Assembly: GCF_020520425.1 (NCBI RefSeq)
Contig: NC_079491.1
Location: 5,009,143 to 5,073,142, forward strand
Direction: 5' to 3'
DNA: 64,000 bases
Source: Spinacia oleracea
Lineage: Eukaryota; Streptophyta; Magnoliopsida; Caryophyllales; Amaranthaceae
Part shown: positions 24,501 to 34,385 of the stretch, one piece after another
Numbering within the stretch: position 1 is the first letter of the stretch
Layout of the letters: each line of letters begins with the position of its first letter
Program-made: the position numbers and the translations under genes
Notes under the pieces: model-generated
The model's database searches: none
What the model saw: the letters and a program-made list of their open reading frames with translations, nothing else
Told to the model about the DNA's origin: nothing

Positions 24501-25278
24501 GACGACGATGCCATAGCTCAAATGTAGACACTCCAGGAACGGTCACCGCACACACTGTAGGAACTTCCCGAAAATAATAGAGTCCATCTTTCCGTTCACC
24601 GGCTCCAATCAGGCTCCCCGAACGTTGGTCCTGTATAGCACATAAAGTGTTAGTGAATTGAATAAAACAGTGAGAAGAATCAATCAATTGCGACACCGAT
24701 ATTAAATTGCAATTTAATGTAGGAACATATAAAACATTATCAAGGGTTATTTTTCCGGAGAGAACTGCACGACCCTCCTTTGTGGCAGTAACAAGAGAGC
24801 CGTCTGGCAAACCAACGGGGGAAGCAATAATAGAGTTAATGTCGATCAAACAGGAGGCATCACCGGTAACATGACGAGACGCACCCGTATCTATAATCCA
24901 CGAAACAGTAGACTCACCTGTCATTTTGTCCAACTGTGCATTATTATTGTTGGAGTTTTTATTGTTGAGGGAGGTACTGTTGAGCATATTAATGATTGTC
25001 CTTACTTGCTCAGGAGTATAATCAGCAAAAGTGGTAACATTACCACTCTCAGTCACGCCCAAAGCATTACTCTCCCCTACATTGGTAGTAGAAATTGCAT
25101 TAGCTCTCGCGGGTATACCTCCGCGACTGCGAGCTGCCGTCACGGGCACAACACCACCTGTAGACGACCCAGCCTTTGCACGACGTTGCTTCATCTCATC
25201 ATACCACTCCGGGTATCCGTGAAGCTTGAAACACGTACTGTTGTCATGTCCATTGCGCTTGCAATGAGTGCAGTTCAG
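21526..25278 (-). CDS. Copia Pol: protease, integrase, reverse transcriptase, RNase H
   Basis: The frame opens directly after the gag stop and runs to TGA beside the polypurine tract. From the Met at 25194 there are 1222 residues. In order: just before that Met, the CCHC zinc knuckle (CTHCKRNGHDNSTC); protease DTGA (~102); pre-integrase HRRLGH and C-x2-C (~230-264); integrase core with HCDLWG, RSDNGTEF and VERKHQ (~290-390); reverse transcriptase from ~730, with active site YVDD (~905) and the segments ALGCKWVYKIK and QMDVHNAFLHG; RNase H with FCDSKSALHIA (~1150) and TKHIEIDCHYVRD. All catalytic residues expected for copia are present and the frame has no breaks, consistent with its youth. 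Confidence 0.92.
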   Translation of the reverse strand: MNCTHCKRNGHDNSTCFKLHGYPEWYDEMKQRRAKAGSSTGGVVPVTAARSRGGIPARANAISTTNVGESNALGVTESGNVTTFADYTPEQVRTIINMLNSTSLNNKNSNNNNAQLDKMTGESTVSWIIDTGASRHVTGDASCLIDINSIIASPVGLPDGSLVTATKEGRAVLSGKITLDNVLYVPTLNCNLISVSQLIDSSHCFIQFTNTLCAIQDQRSGSLIGAGERKDGLYYFREVPTVCAVTVPGVSTFELWHRRLGHPSDRVLKLVPAIKNCSSNIMKKLNKACDVCPQAKQHRDSFPVSDSKANRIFELIHCDLWGRNSIPSTSGAHYFLTLVDDFSRAVWVYLLHSKTEVYKAFRSFFSMIERQFETTVKLVRSDNGTEFKCMLDYFNENGIIFQTSCVGTPQQNGRVERKHQHILNVGRALMFEGNLPISLWGECILGAVYLINRTPSGILHNKTPFEVLFGKEPELDHLRIFGCLCYAYNQKSKGHKFASRSRKCAFVGYPNGKKGWKLYDMETSDIFVSRDVKFHENEFPFALNNAALIGDDNLVNTDNGYVDVPFLDDLELILDQNAIETAEPTTEVWDASPTRGPAVEHADTPCVSAPGLAQDPSPIFLPTSLQSPSTGPASYSAAQQAAVSPIATQQEVQSSNTDLSVDTLCEDGPIGLGKGFRLKRPSVLLKNYVTHTVKATSPSTRSPSSIGPPGTPYPIAHFVNCDKFSMRHRIFLAAVLAGLEPKTFNEAMKDAGWREAMQKEIGALEDNETWVMEELPPGKKALGCKWVYKIKFHANGDIERLKARLVIFGNHQVEGIDYNETFAPVAKMVTVRAFLAVAAAKNWELHQMDVHNAFLHGDLDEEVYMKLPPGFTVNKPGMVCRLKKSLYGLKQAPRCWFAKLAASLRNYGFLQSYSDYSLFTFVKGTVQLNVLVYVDDLIISGNDSSAITSFKQYLGECFHMKDLGVLKYFLGIEVARSPEGVFLCQRKYTLDIIAEAGLLGSKPAGFPIEQNHTLALAIGNLLDDPEPYRRLVGRLIYLSFTRPDLAYTVHILAQFMQAPRQEHWDAAIRAVRYLKGCPGQGILLRTDCDLTLSGWCDSDWASCPLTRRSLTGWVVFLGCSPISWKTKKQHTVSRSSAEAEYRAMATITSELKWLKELLRSLGVDHPRAMALFCDSKSALHIAQNPVFHERTKHIEIDCHYVRDAIQEGIITTSHVSTDNQLADIFTKALGKRQFLCLLRKLGICDPHAPT

Positions 25279-26064
25279 TTAGGATTTGTCGGACCTCTCA
25301 TAGCGAGCCTTGGGACGTTGCTCGGCCTGTAACGCAAAGATAGATTGCGTGTGAACTTGTTCTTTCGCAGCATTGGACAAAGCAATTCCCCTTGAGCGTT
25401 CTTCTTGCTCAAATGCTAGGTAGGCTTCATCTAATGTTGGCAAAGGAGTCCTGGATAAGAGGTTCGTACGTACCGTTGCATAGAGATCATCATCTACCCC
25501 AATTAAAAACTGATGCAAGATCTCCTCATCTCTGTCCTCTTGCAATTTCCCAACCATATTACAGGAGCAGTTACCACATTCACAAGAGCGTAAAGGCTTG
25601 AATTGCACCAAATCGTCATACAAACCCGTCAAAGTCGTGTAGTATTCTTCAATTGTCATCCCCTTGACTTGCTTGCACGCAACAATCTCACCACGTAGCT
25701 GCTGCAGACGAGGACCATTTGCAATACCATATTTCTTGGCTAAGTAATCCCACAATTTCTTAGCATTGTCATGATAGGGAATAGAAGTAGCAATCTTGGG
25801 CTCCATGCCCTTCAACATCCATGAGACGAGCATAGAATTAACCGTTACCCAGTCGAGTTGCTTCTTCTTCTCCATAGGTTGTGTGATTGTTCCATCAACA
25901 AACACAAATTTTCGGCGCGATTGTAGCGAGAGCTGCATAGCCCTAGCCCATGCCATGTAGTTAATACCACCCCGTAACAATACATGGGTGATAATAAGTC
26001 CCGGTTGATCTCCAGAACTTAGGTAATACGGAGACGCGGGATCGATTTTACCGTCGTTGTCCAT
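25279..26064 (-). CDS. Copia Gag, terminated by in-frame TAA before the zinc knuckle
   Basis: The product is 261 residues with the opening of copia gag polyproteins (DPASPYYLSSGDQPGL, GINYMAWARAM), followed by the helical UBN2/retrotran_gag core. It ends DKS-TAA. The next codons in the same frame encode Leu-Asn and a CCHC knuckle, then pol. The stop therefore separates capsid from nucleocapsid and pol. It is either one recent nonsense change in an otherwise intact gag-pol or a stop that is read through at low frequency. The following bases are CTG AAC, not a strong known readthrough context. Confidence 0.85.
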   Translation of the reverse strand: MDNDGKIDPASPYYLSSGDQPGLIITHVLLRGGINYMAWARAMQLSLQSRRKFVFVDGTITQPMEKKKQLDWVTVNSMLVSWMLKGMEPKIATSIPYHDNAKKLWDYLAKKYGIANGPRLQQLRGEIVACKQVKGMTIEEYYTTLTGLYDDLVQFKPLRSCECGNCSCNMVGKLQEDRDEEILHQFLIGVDDDLYATVRTNLLSRTPLPTLDEAYLAFEQEERSRGIALSNAAKEQVHTQSIFALQAEQRPKARYERSDKS

Positions 26065-26190
26065 GAGAATTTGTTAGCAATCAACGCTGGTGAAGCTTCA
26101 AACTCTACTGGAAACGGCGTTTGAAAGGAATGAAAGTAATAGACGAGGAAAAACAAAAATTTTGAGATGATAGGGTTTGCTAGGCTGCTA

Positions 26191-26202
26191 GCTCTGATAC
26201 CA
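26191..26202 (-). other. Primer-binding site, initiator-Met tRNA
   Basis: The minus strand reads TGGTATCAGAGC immediately next to the 5' LTR, the classic copia PBS. Confidence 0.9.
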
Positions 26203-26353
26203 TGATAAGATTGTTAGGTTATCAATTTCCTTGATTTGTATTGCTTCACAATTTGTGTTATATAGTACAACATAGCGACGGGATTGCTAGGTCAAATACA
26301 ATAAATACAAACTCAATCTACAAGGCCCATTACTCAATATATAGGCCTTAATA
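26203..26353 (-). repeat. 5' LTR of young copia element
   Basis: It is 151 bp and identical to 21368-21518, and it is followed by the TAAAG target duplication and then the SINE body. Confidence 0.93.
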
Positions 26354-26480
26354 TAAAGTCTTGACATAGTGATTACGATTGAAGGCCAATATAGGATAGG
26401 ACTCAAGTTTAAGTCTCCTTTCCCGTTTGTAATTTTATTATTTCGTCACTCATTTGCACAAGAAGTTTGTTTTTTCAACT
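26354..26480 (+). mobile_element. SINE family 1, split from its left flank by the copia insertion
   Basis: The blocks GTCTTGACATAGTG, GGACTCAAGTTTAAGTC (a degenerate B-box region), CGTTTGTAATTTTATT and CTCATTTGCAC follow the same order as in the SINE at 2622-2760. The copia target duplication overlaps its first bases. Confidence 0.55.
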
Positions 26481-27345
26481 TTTTGCTTTGCCTAATTCTC
26501 ATCTATGATTGAGATATAATTTCTTCAAGTACAATTATGTTCATTTTAGATTTGAGCGTTGCATTGCTTTTATTTTTAAAGAAAAACCCAGAATAGCAAC
26601 ATCAATTTTAGCCAATCTTTCTACGACTCCGTTTTATATTGTTCCCAATATGAATATTTACACAAAAATTAAGATAAAGGAGATATAATGTAAAAAGGAG
26701 GACGAGTTAAAGAAAAAGACAGATAAAGGTAAGTAAAAGAGATTAGAGTATAAAAAAAGGAGGGTAAATCTAAGAAAAATGTAGGAATAAATTAAGAGAA
26801 ATTGAAGGAAAATATGTAAAAATTATAGGGTAAGATAGTTTTTAACGGCCTAAAAATAGTGTTAAATAAAATGAATATTATGAGACAAACTTATTAAAAG
26901 CAAGTATAAAAAGACATCATGAAACGGAGATTGTATTATGTTGCTCCAATGGCTCCGTAATAGCTTACGAGTAAGTAGCATGTTAAATACTACAGTATGT
27001 ACAAAAATAAAAATAAAAATAAGAAATGCCCTTTTTTTCATGCTTAAAGTTTCCAATATTGTCCAACCATCTTAATTTTTCCTACAACTACGAAAGTGAG
27101 TGAACTCGTGAATTTGATCGATATTTAGTTTTTGGTATGTTCTCTCGGTTTGGAAAACGATATGTTCTCTCGGTTTGGAAAACGTGTTCAAAAGGTCTTG
27201 TATCTATAGGGTGTATAATTAATTTGTTGTATACTAAGGTAATTTTTATTCCGTTTTTGGTAACTTAATTTTACCTAGTTTTTGTAATTTTAAATATATA
27301 TGTTTGTTAACTTTTCTATTATGTAAAAAAAATTGATAAATAAAC
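26481..27345. other. Gene-free stretch
   Basis: AT-rich DNA without coding signal. A 24-base segment (TATGTTCTCTCGGTTTGGAAAACG) is tandemly duplicated near 27138-27184. Confidence 0.4.
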
Positions 27346-27729
27346 AAGGTTATCAAAATCGCGATTCTACTTTAAAACGGAAGGGACACTTAGAATCGAA
27401 TCGTAAAATTGAATCGTAGAATCGTAAAATTGAATCGTAAGATTCTACGAACAAGATAATCAAGATTTTATTCTCAAAATTCATTTAAAATGCTTATATT
27501 ATAGGTAAAAAACTTAATAATTGAAACATATAGTTGTTTAATAGCTAAATAAGCAATAATTAACAATATTTATCGGTTAATAACTTTCTCAATGTGATTT
27601 AAACTTATGAGGTTTTCGCTAGTCAACAAAAAAGTTTAGAATCGTGTAGAATCGTAAATCGAATCGCTGACAATATTTAAATCGTAAAATCGTAAGATTC
27701 TACGATTTGAATCGCGATTTTAAAAACCA
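27346..27729. mobile_element. Mutator-type MITE, inverted copy of the 3772-4145 element
   Basis: Ends are AAGGTTATCAAAATCGCG and CGCGATTTTAAAAACC, with dense CGATTC/GAATCG subterminal motifs. The interior (for example GCTTATATTATAGG, ATTGTTAATTATTGC on the complement) matches the first copy. Flanking nine-base strings TAAATAAAC and TAAACAAAC differ at one position and are a probable target duplication. Confidence 0.6.
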
Positions 27730-27991
27730 TGTAAACAAACATTTTGAAAAGTTAAATGGTTAATTTTATACATTACTAGTGATTTTGAATAAATATTTTT
27801 TATTAAAATGAAAAAATTTATCACTAAAAACTAATACGAAGTAGATACTTTTACCTATGTAAGGGTCATTTTTAAGGATTTTGAGTTAATTTTTACTCTG
27901 TTTTACAATATATTATACACCATTTATAAATAAGAAACTGTGAAATCAGTTTTGAGGTCATTTGAAGCCGATGTTTTTCACATACACAGAT

Positions 27992-28692
27992 TAGGGGTGT
28001 TCATAAAAAACCGTAACCGCGTACTGTACCGAAAACCGAAAAAACCGACCTAAATGGGCGGTAAACCGAACCGAAAAAATAATATAAACGGTTACGGTAA
28101 CCGAACCGGCAAAATTAACGGTTAAACGGGTCGGTTACGGTTACAATTTTTGACAAAACGGTTAACCGAATAAACCGAAACTTATTTTTTCAAAAAAATT
28201 ATTCAATTTGATTTAGTTGAAGGTGACAAAATCACAAAATTATAGGTGAAGTATTTTAGTAAAAAAATGTTTGTTTGTGCACAACTAGCCCAATTAGTGT
28301 ACTTACTTCTTAGGCTCTTAGCCCATTAGTCCTTTCTTGAAACAATAAGTACGTTACTTCGTAATTTTGTTTGAATTTGATGAAATTGTGTAATTTTAGA
28401 CGTTGTTTAGACTTATTTTTCTTTGACTTGATCTTCTATTTCAAATTGTTGTTTTTTGTAAAAAACATAATACGATAAATGTGATCCAAAATAAAAATAA
28501 ATAATTTAATAGCGGTTTATGGTTAACCGGGTAACCGTACCGAAACCGCGGTTAACCGTTTAAACGGTAACCGGTTTAAACGGTAACCGGTTTAAACGGT
28601 ACGGTTACGGTTCATGAAAATGCCGAACCGAAATTTTCGATTACCGAACCGAATCCAATTTCGGGACGGTTAACCACCCATGAACACCCCTA
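27992..28692. mobile_element. hAT-type MITE with 8-bp target duplication
   Basis: Ends are TAGGGGTGTTCAT and its exact inverse ATGAACACCCCTA. The eight bases ACACAGAT lie directly outside both ends (27984-27991 and 28693-28700), the hAT duplication length. The interior is built of GGTTAACCG, CCGAACCG and GGTTTAAACGGTAACC motifs in both directions, so much of it can fold on itself. Confidence 0.85.
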
Positions 28693-28700
28693 ACACAGAT

Positions 28701-30200
28701 GGCCGATGGTAGTAAAGCTTTGATGCTTGATAAAAAAAATTAAAAAAAAAACCCTGATTTTGGTTGCTTTTTCTAGTTCGTTCGCAAAGAAAAAAAAAAA
28801 AATTGTTGTTGCGACATGCGTTCAAGTTTATGGATTAAAGTTTTATACTTTGTAGATATTTAGTTAACTAATTATTGGCCCAATAGCTGTTTAGAAAAAT
28901 GGTTTAATTAGGCCCTGGTGTTTGAGATTGAAATTTTTTGAACTTACTTGCACTGAACTGAATTTACTGGGCCGAAATATAACTGAACTGAACTTAATAG
29001 GACTTGAACTGAACTTAACTTAACTTATTGAAATGACCAAACTTAACTTAATTGAAATAAAAAAATCCTAATAATCCTAATAATTTCAAATGTTTATTAA
29101 GCATATTATTATAAATAATAACAATATTAATAAATATAATATAGTTAGGAATAATATTTAAATAATAGAAAAATGTGAAAAATAATTAAAGTAGCATAAA
29201 ACAAATATAAAAAATGCTAAGTGCTAGATTTGGATAACGGGATATGATCGCATATTTGTCGTCAAGTACTATATACCATTTATCGGGATATATGGAAACA
29301 CCATCTGGAGGAACTTCATACCACTTTAATCATCGACATTCATCGATGAGATTACCGTTGAAATGACTCTCTTGATAATTTCAAAGTTGAATAAAAGACG
29401 TCCTTTCTGGTTTCAACTGATATAATTCATAATTATCTTTGATGTGAATACGCAATTCTTTTCCTAGCAAGAATTTTCAAGTGATTAGTGAGTGTTTAGA
29501 ATCCATTGATGTGTTTAATTCTATGGCAATTGGTTCTGTATTTTTAATTAGCCTATGATTGAGATTTTAAAAGGGTGCAGGATGTGTTTAATTCTAGGGT
29601 AATTAGTTCTGTATTTTTCAATTAGGATAGGAGGTATGCAGATCGCCCCACGTTAAGCCCACTTGTTGCCTTTCACGTCTGGCCTTGCCAAAAAAATTCA
29701 TAAAGCAAACACGGCCCAAGCTCAATGTGTCTCATGTCGGCCGTACTTTTTTTTTTTGTGCCCGAGTCAGGCCATGTTTTTTTCGTGTCGGGGTCTCGGG
29801 CCATCCCGGACCAGTGTCATCTTTAGTCGTGATTGTTTTTTTATAGAAAGAAAGACATTTTTGCAAAGTTAAGGATTAAGGTAATTAGATAAATCATACT
29901 ACGTAAAATCAATATAGATAAGTAACATAACTAATACTGAATATATGCCCCAATTTGCTTTCCCCTCTTACATTATTCCCTTCTCCTAAGAGATTTTTCT
30001 GACCCCCACAATGAAGGGTTTGTATTTATAGCTTTTTGGGAAAAGTACTACGTCAACTTTTACCCTAAAATCAAGGCATATGATTGGCTCATTCATGTCA
30101 TAAGAACGGGAGATGATACAGTTACACTGGGGGTAATTGGGGCCCAGGTACACTGCCATCTTAGTGGTCCAAATCAGCATGGATTAATTGAGTTTTAGGG
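28701..30200. other. Gene-free stretch of degenerate repeats
   Basis: 28910-29060 is rich in AACTGAACT/AACTTAACTT motifs, a MITE style also seen at 49660-49810 and 58110-58260. 29510-29630 contains a diverged direct duplication (GTGTTTAATTCTA...GTTCTGTATTTTT). 29640-29820 resembles the GC-rich degenerate block at 7440-7740. No gene is visible. Confidence 0.4.
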
Positions 30201-31056
30201 GGAAATGCATTTGGTTTTAGGGGGAAAATATTTGGCATCAACCGCCCTTTAGTGTTTTCAAGCGGGAACATTACCTCCCCTTTCCTCCCCAAAACAAATC
30301 CCGCCCAAGCAGCAAAATAATTAAAAAAAAAAGAAATAAAAATTCAATCTTTAACTTTAAAAAAAAAAGCTCATTCAACCTTCAACGGTAATATTTTCTG
30401 GAAAACGGTTCAGCAAAGAAAATAAAGGCAAAGCTGAAGGGGTTGTATCATCTCCCATTTTATCGAGTTTGCCACAAACAAAAACGCACAGGAAAGTTTT
30501 TAGCAAAACGTTTAGAGCTGCTACAACATTATTAAGCTTCGAAATTCAGCTTCGAAATCTCGCTTCGAAATTAATGTAAGTTTTTCGTTAAATTGTTTTT
30601 GTCAAATGTAGTTAATTAATTCCTGAAAATAACAATGCTATATGAATGTTTTATTTTTGGGTAGTTAAATTTGTTTGAATTAATGAAAAATTGGAGTTTC
30701 ATGATATTGATGAATCTTGATTGTTTGGCAGATATTGATGAGTTAATGAAAAATTGTAGTTTCATGTTAATTTGATAAATTTGTTTTTGGTGAGAAAGTA
30801 GATCTGCACGACGGAGAAAACAAGGTGTTTTTTTTGTTTATTTCATACATTCTATAATTACGTAGTATTAAGAATGTTATTAAGTTGTATGTTATCCTAT
30901 ATGGTTAAACACTAAACTAAGTGGTTATTCTAAAATCGTTGTATATAATTTGTTTGTTTGTTGTATTTTATAAAACCCTAAACGTTTGGCAGCATTTTAT
31001 AAAACCCTAAACGTTTTTCGTATTTTGTACAACAGTGATATACGTGGGAGTTCTGT
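30201..31056 (+). promoter_or_regulatory. Promoter and 5' UTR with intron of the FAR1-like gene
   Basis: A leader ending near 30575 is followed by a strong donor (AAT|GTAAGT). The acceptor CAACAG at 31030-31035 lies 21 bases before the start codon, giving a ~460-base UTR intron. Upstream at 30240-30310 are two near-matches to E2F sites (AGCGGGAAC and ATCCCGCCC). The TSS and TATA box are not clear. Confidence 0.45.
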
Positions 31057-33768
31057 ATGGCTTGGGTAGACCTAAACGAAAGTGTCCCTGATCTGAATGA
31101 AAATGTTCCTGAAAGCTCACAATATAGATTAATAACTGATGGACAAGAAGTTATCGTTAACCCCCCTAGTGTAGGGATGTGTTTTACAACGGGCCATGAG
31201 TTTTTCGAATTTTGTCAGTTGTATGCCTTCAAAGAAGGATTTGAGATGTTTATCAAAAGTAATAAGCTGAAAAAAGAGTACAAAGAAAAGGGAGTATCTA
31301 AGTCTGGTGTGGGAAAGTATGAGGCAAAGCCGCATATGATGGAACTTATTAGATTAAAATGCAAGAAGGGAGGGGTGAAAAAAGGTGTTGGGTCTAATGT
31401 GACCGGTTGTAAGATGAATATTTACGGTGTAAGTAGAGATGGGCTATTTACTATATTGACTTGTGACTTGCAACACAATCATCCTTTAAATCCTGACTGT
31501 AGTAGACTGATGGTTAATTATAGATGTATAGACGGTACTACATTTAAGAGGGCGATGATCAATGACATGGGTGGTGTTAGCATAAGTAAGAACTTTGGTA
31601 CGCATCTAATTGAAAAGGGAGGTTATGAAAATATTACATTTAATAATAGAGACTTGAGGAACGCAATCAACGTCGAACGTCGTTCATCAAGATTTAGTGC
31701 TGCAGATGCCGCAGGACTCGATGCTTACTTTAAGGCACAACGTGATTTGCATCCCGAGTTTTATAGCTCAATACAAGTAGATGATGATGGTGTTTTTACG
31801 AATGCATTTTGGTCGGATGCACGTAGTAGGGGTACATGCAAATATTTTGGGGATGTTATTACTTTTGATACTACTTTCGCTTGCAACCGGTACGTGTTTT
31901 AATTAAGTTTTTATTGATTTAAATTCTTTGTAATTGTACTTTGGTCCATTTGTTTGAAAAAGTAATATCCAATACATTTATATTGTTTTAGGTATCGGAT
32001 TCCATTTGCTCCATTCATTGGTGTAAACCATCATGGCAAATCAATTATATTTGCTGCGGCCTTAATTTCCCATGAAAATACTCCCTCATTTGTTTGGGTA
32101 TTTGAAGAATTCCTGAAGTGTATGGGGAAGGCACCACTAGGCATCTTAACCGACCAAGACAAAGCAATTTGTAGAGCAATTGAGCTAGTCTTCCCGGGCG
32201 TCCGTCACAGACTATGTTTGTGGCACATGCTCCAGAATGCTAGTAAGAACCTAGGTAGTCTCAGTGATTGGAAGAAAATAGACACCCTGATCAGAACTGC
32301 AATACATGATCTGATTGATCCAGATGAGTTCGATGAAGCTTGGTGTCATGTGATGGATGAGTACGGTTTAAGGGGTCCTGGGTGGATGAAGGACGCGTAT
32401 GATAACAGGCGTCAGTGGGCTCCGGCATATAATAGAGGAAAGTTTTGGGCAGGTATGTCTTCTACACAAAGGAGTGAGGGTATGAATAGATTTTTTAAAA
32501 CTCACGTGAACTTAGATTGTGGTTTAGTTTTGTTCATTCATAATTATGAATATTGTATGAGGATAAAAGCTGAGGAAGAGAAACAGGATAATTTTGATAA
32601 CATTGATAAGCCTGCTAAGATTGATGTTGATAAGAGTGTTTTAGTTGAGTATGTATTGGTTAAGACGTACACTAGTGAGAAGTTTGCTGAGGTTGTTAAA
32701 GAGCGTAGAGGATTGACACACACAAATGTCACGAAAACCTCATGTCATGGATCAGTGGTGTTGTATAGAGCTGATGAAAAACTAACCTCACCGTTTTGGC
32801 GGAAAAGGTTTAAAAGTTATGATGTTAGGGTGGATAAGGAAAATGGTGATTTACATTGCTCTTGTAACTTGTTTGAATTTACGGGAATACTTTGTAGACA
32901 TATAATGCGTGCAATGGATGTAGAGGATTTTCAATTTGTTCCAGAAAAGTACATACTACAACGGTGGATGAAGTGTGTTAGGTCGTACGAGAGCATTCGA
33001 GTATCTTACTTCGACCCTCTTGAATCTATCAGATTGGGCAAAGCCAAAGAGCTTTCACAACGGCATAATTACTTGTCTGAATTAGCTATGCGTAATGATG
33101 ATGCACTTCGGTTGTACAAGGAGGCTATGGATGTTGTGCGGCTAAAAATGGAGGATGTAGTCGGAATACGAAAGACTGGGGAAAAAGGGGACGACCTTAT
33201 ATGTTGGTGGGACCCAGATGCGAGAAATGTATTTGGTCGTCGAAGGCTACGTCCACGAGAATTTGGTGAGAGAGCCAGATTAAGGGATGTAGAACCGGTC
33301 GTGGACGAGAACAGGATCAAAACACCGGTTGACAAACGGCATACTGGTAGGGCAAAGACAAAAAGGAATGCTCCTTTTGGTGGAAAGGCCGGTGGGAATT
33401 CTAAGAACAAAAAAGTGGTTACTGAAGAGGAAGTTATTGCTAATGAGGTAAAATTTATATTTTATTTGTTTGGTGATTCGTATCGTATATGCAAGTTTTC
33501 ATTAGGAAATATAACTTTACTTTTCTACTTAAATGTTGTTTGTGCAATGTAGGAACTTATTTGCAACGCATTTGGAAATCTTCCAAGTTACCGTGCTAGG
33601 CAACAACACGCGAATCACGTTGGGGGTACATATGCGGAGAACGTCCCACAAAGTTCTAATGTACATCCTTCTCAAAGTTCTCAAGCACACCCGTCCCAAT
33701 TACATTTGTCTCAGGATTGTTCACAGTCATTTGAATTTGATATTAACGATTGGCGCACCAGATTGTGA
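31057..33768 (+). CDS. FAR1/Mutator-type transposase-like protein
   Basis: Three exons (31057-31889, 31992-33447, 33553-33768) give 834 residues without a break. The N-terminus repeats DLNE twice. A FAR1-type WRKY-GCM1 zinc-binding region follows (~45-155, with KCKKGG, TGCKMNIYG and CDLQHNHPL). The MULE transposase core has Asp271 (FDTTF), Asp332 (LTDQD) and Glu440 (QRSEGMN), the complete DDE triad, with the CLWHML helix between. A SWIM zinc finger (C567-x-C569...C579-x-H581) closes the core, then a basic tail and a Ser/Gln-rich end. FAR1/FHY3 proteins are transcription factors domesticated from such transposases. An intact triad and the company of transposon-type genes make an active or recently active transposase equally plausible. 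Confidence 0.85.
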
Positions 33769-33934
33769 ATGTTTTGTGTAAATGTAATTTAATTTGATTT
33801 CTTCAAAGATATATTTTCGTTTAAACGGTATTTTAAGAATTGAATTTTTTAATCCAATCCTCCCTTTTTGCTATGTACTTTACGTTATGTCTATATATGT
33901 AATTGATGTAACCTCAATTACTTTATCAGTGTAA

Positions 33935-34070
33935 AAAAAAAAAATACAAAATGAGTTTTATTAGGCGTCGAACCCACAACCAACGGGTAGACAATATGCT
34001 CAATGAGGAGGAAAGAGTAACCATTGTGACAGTGAGGCTAAGCCAGTGATATTTGTGGGCAACAATACTA
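33935..34070 (-). mobile_element. SINE family 2, minus orientation
   Basis: The complement contains GGCTTAGCCTCACTGTCACA, ATGGTTACTC and a B-box-like GGTTCGACGCC, then a T-rich tail. GCCTCACTGTCACAATGGTTACT is shared with the SINEs near 45650 and 48170. T-tailed plant SINEs (Au type) are known; that assignment is tentative. Confidence 0.55.
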
Positions 34071-34385
34071 TTTATTGTATAATTTATATTAATTAATAAT
34101 GTACATACAACGAATCTATTACACTGGGAAACAATTATAAAAACAACGACTTCATTATACTAGTCTTACCAAATGTAAACATGATGTGTTTGGTCATTGT
34201 AGTCAAAAAATGCATTCCCATGTCATGCAAAAGTCAGCCCCTTATTTTTTGTAATATATGAATATTATTTATTGGAAACAACATGATCCATCAATGACAT
34301 GTTAGAACTAGGTGAATATAAGGGTGTGTTCAATCCCTCCATTTCAAAGAAAAAGTAATTATAAGAGATTACTACATCACAAAGA

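Larger units (their letters stand above)
21368..26353 (-). mobile_element. Young Ty1-copia retrotransposon
   Basis: The element is 4986 bp with two 151-bp LTRs (21368-21518 and 26203-26353) that I read as identical base for base, and the five-base target duplication TAAAG on both sides (21363-21367 and 26354-26358). On the minus strand the PBS TGGTATCAGAGC (26191-26202) abuts the 5' LTR, and a polypurine tract (GAGGGGAGG) abuts the 3' LTR, where it overlaps the pol stop codon. In its own orientation the LTR begins TA and ends CA, a non-canonical terminus. Gag and pol share one frame, broken only by a TAA. Identical LTRs imply very recent insertion. It landed at the first bases of a SINE. Confidence 0.95.

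Noticed and set aside
22925-25332. Several + strand open frames of 60-150 aa
   Set aside because: They lie antisense to the copia gag-pol and have no domain features; shadows of the minus-strand frame.
29990-30320. Left terminal inverted repeat of the proposed giant element
   Set aside because: G-rich motifs such as TTTTAGGGGGAAA looked terminal-like, but no inverse partner was seen at 47.6-49.1 kb.
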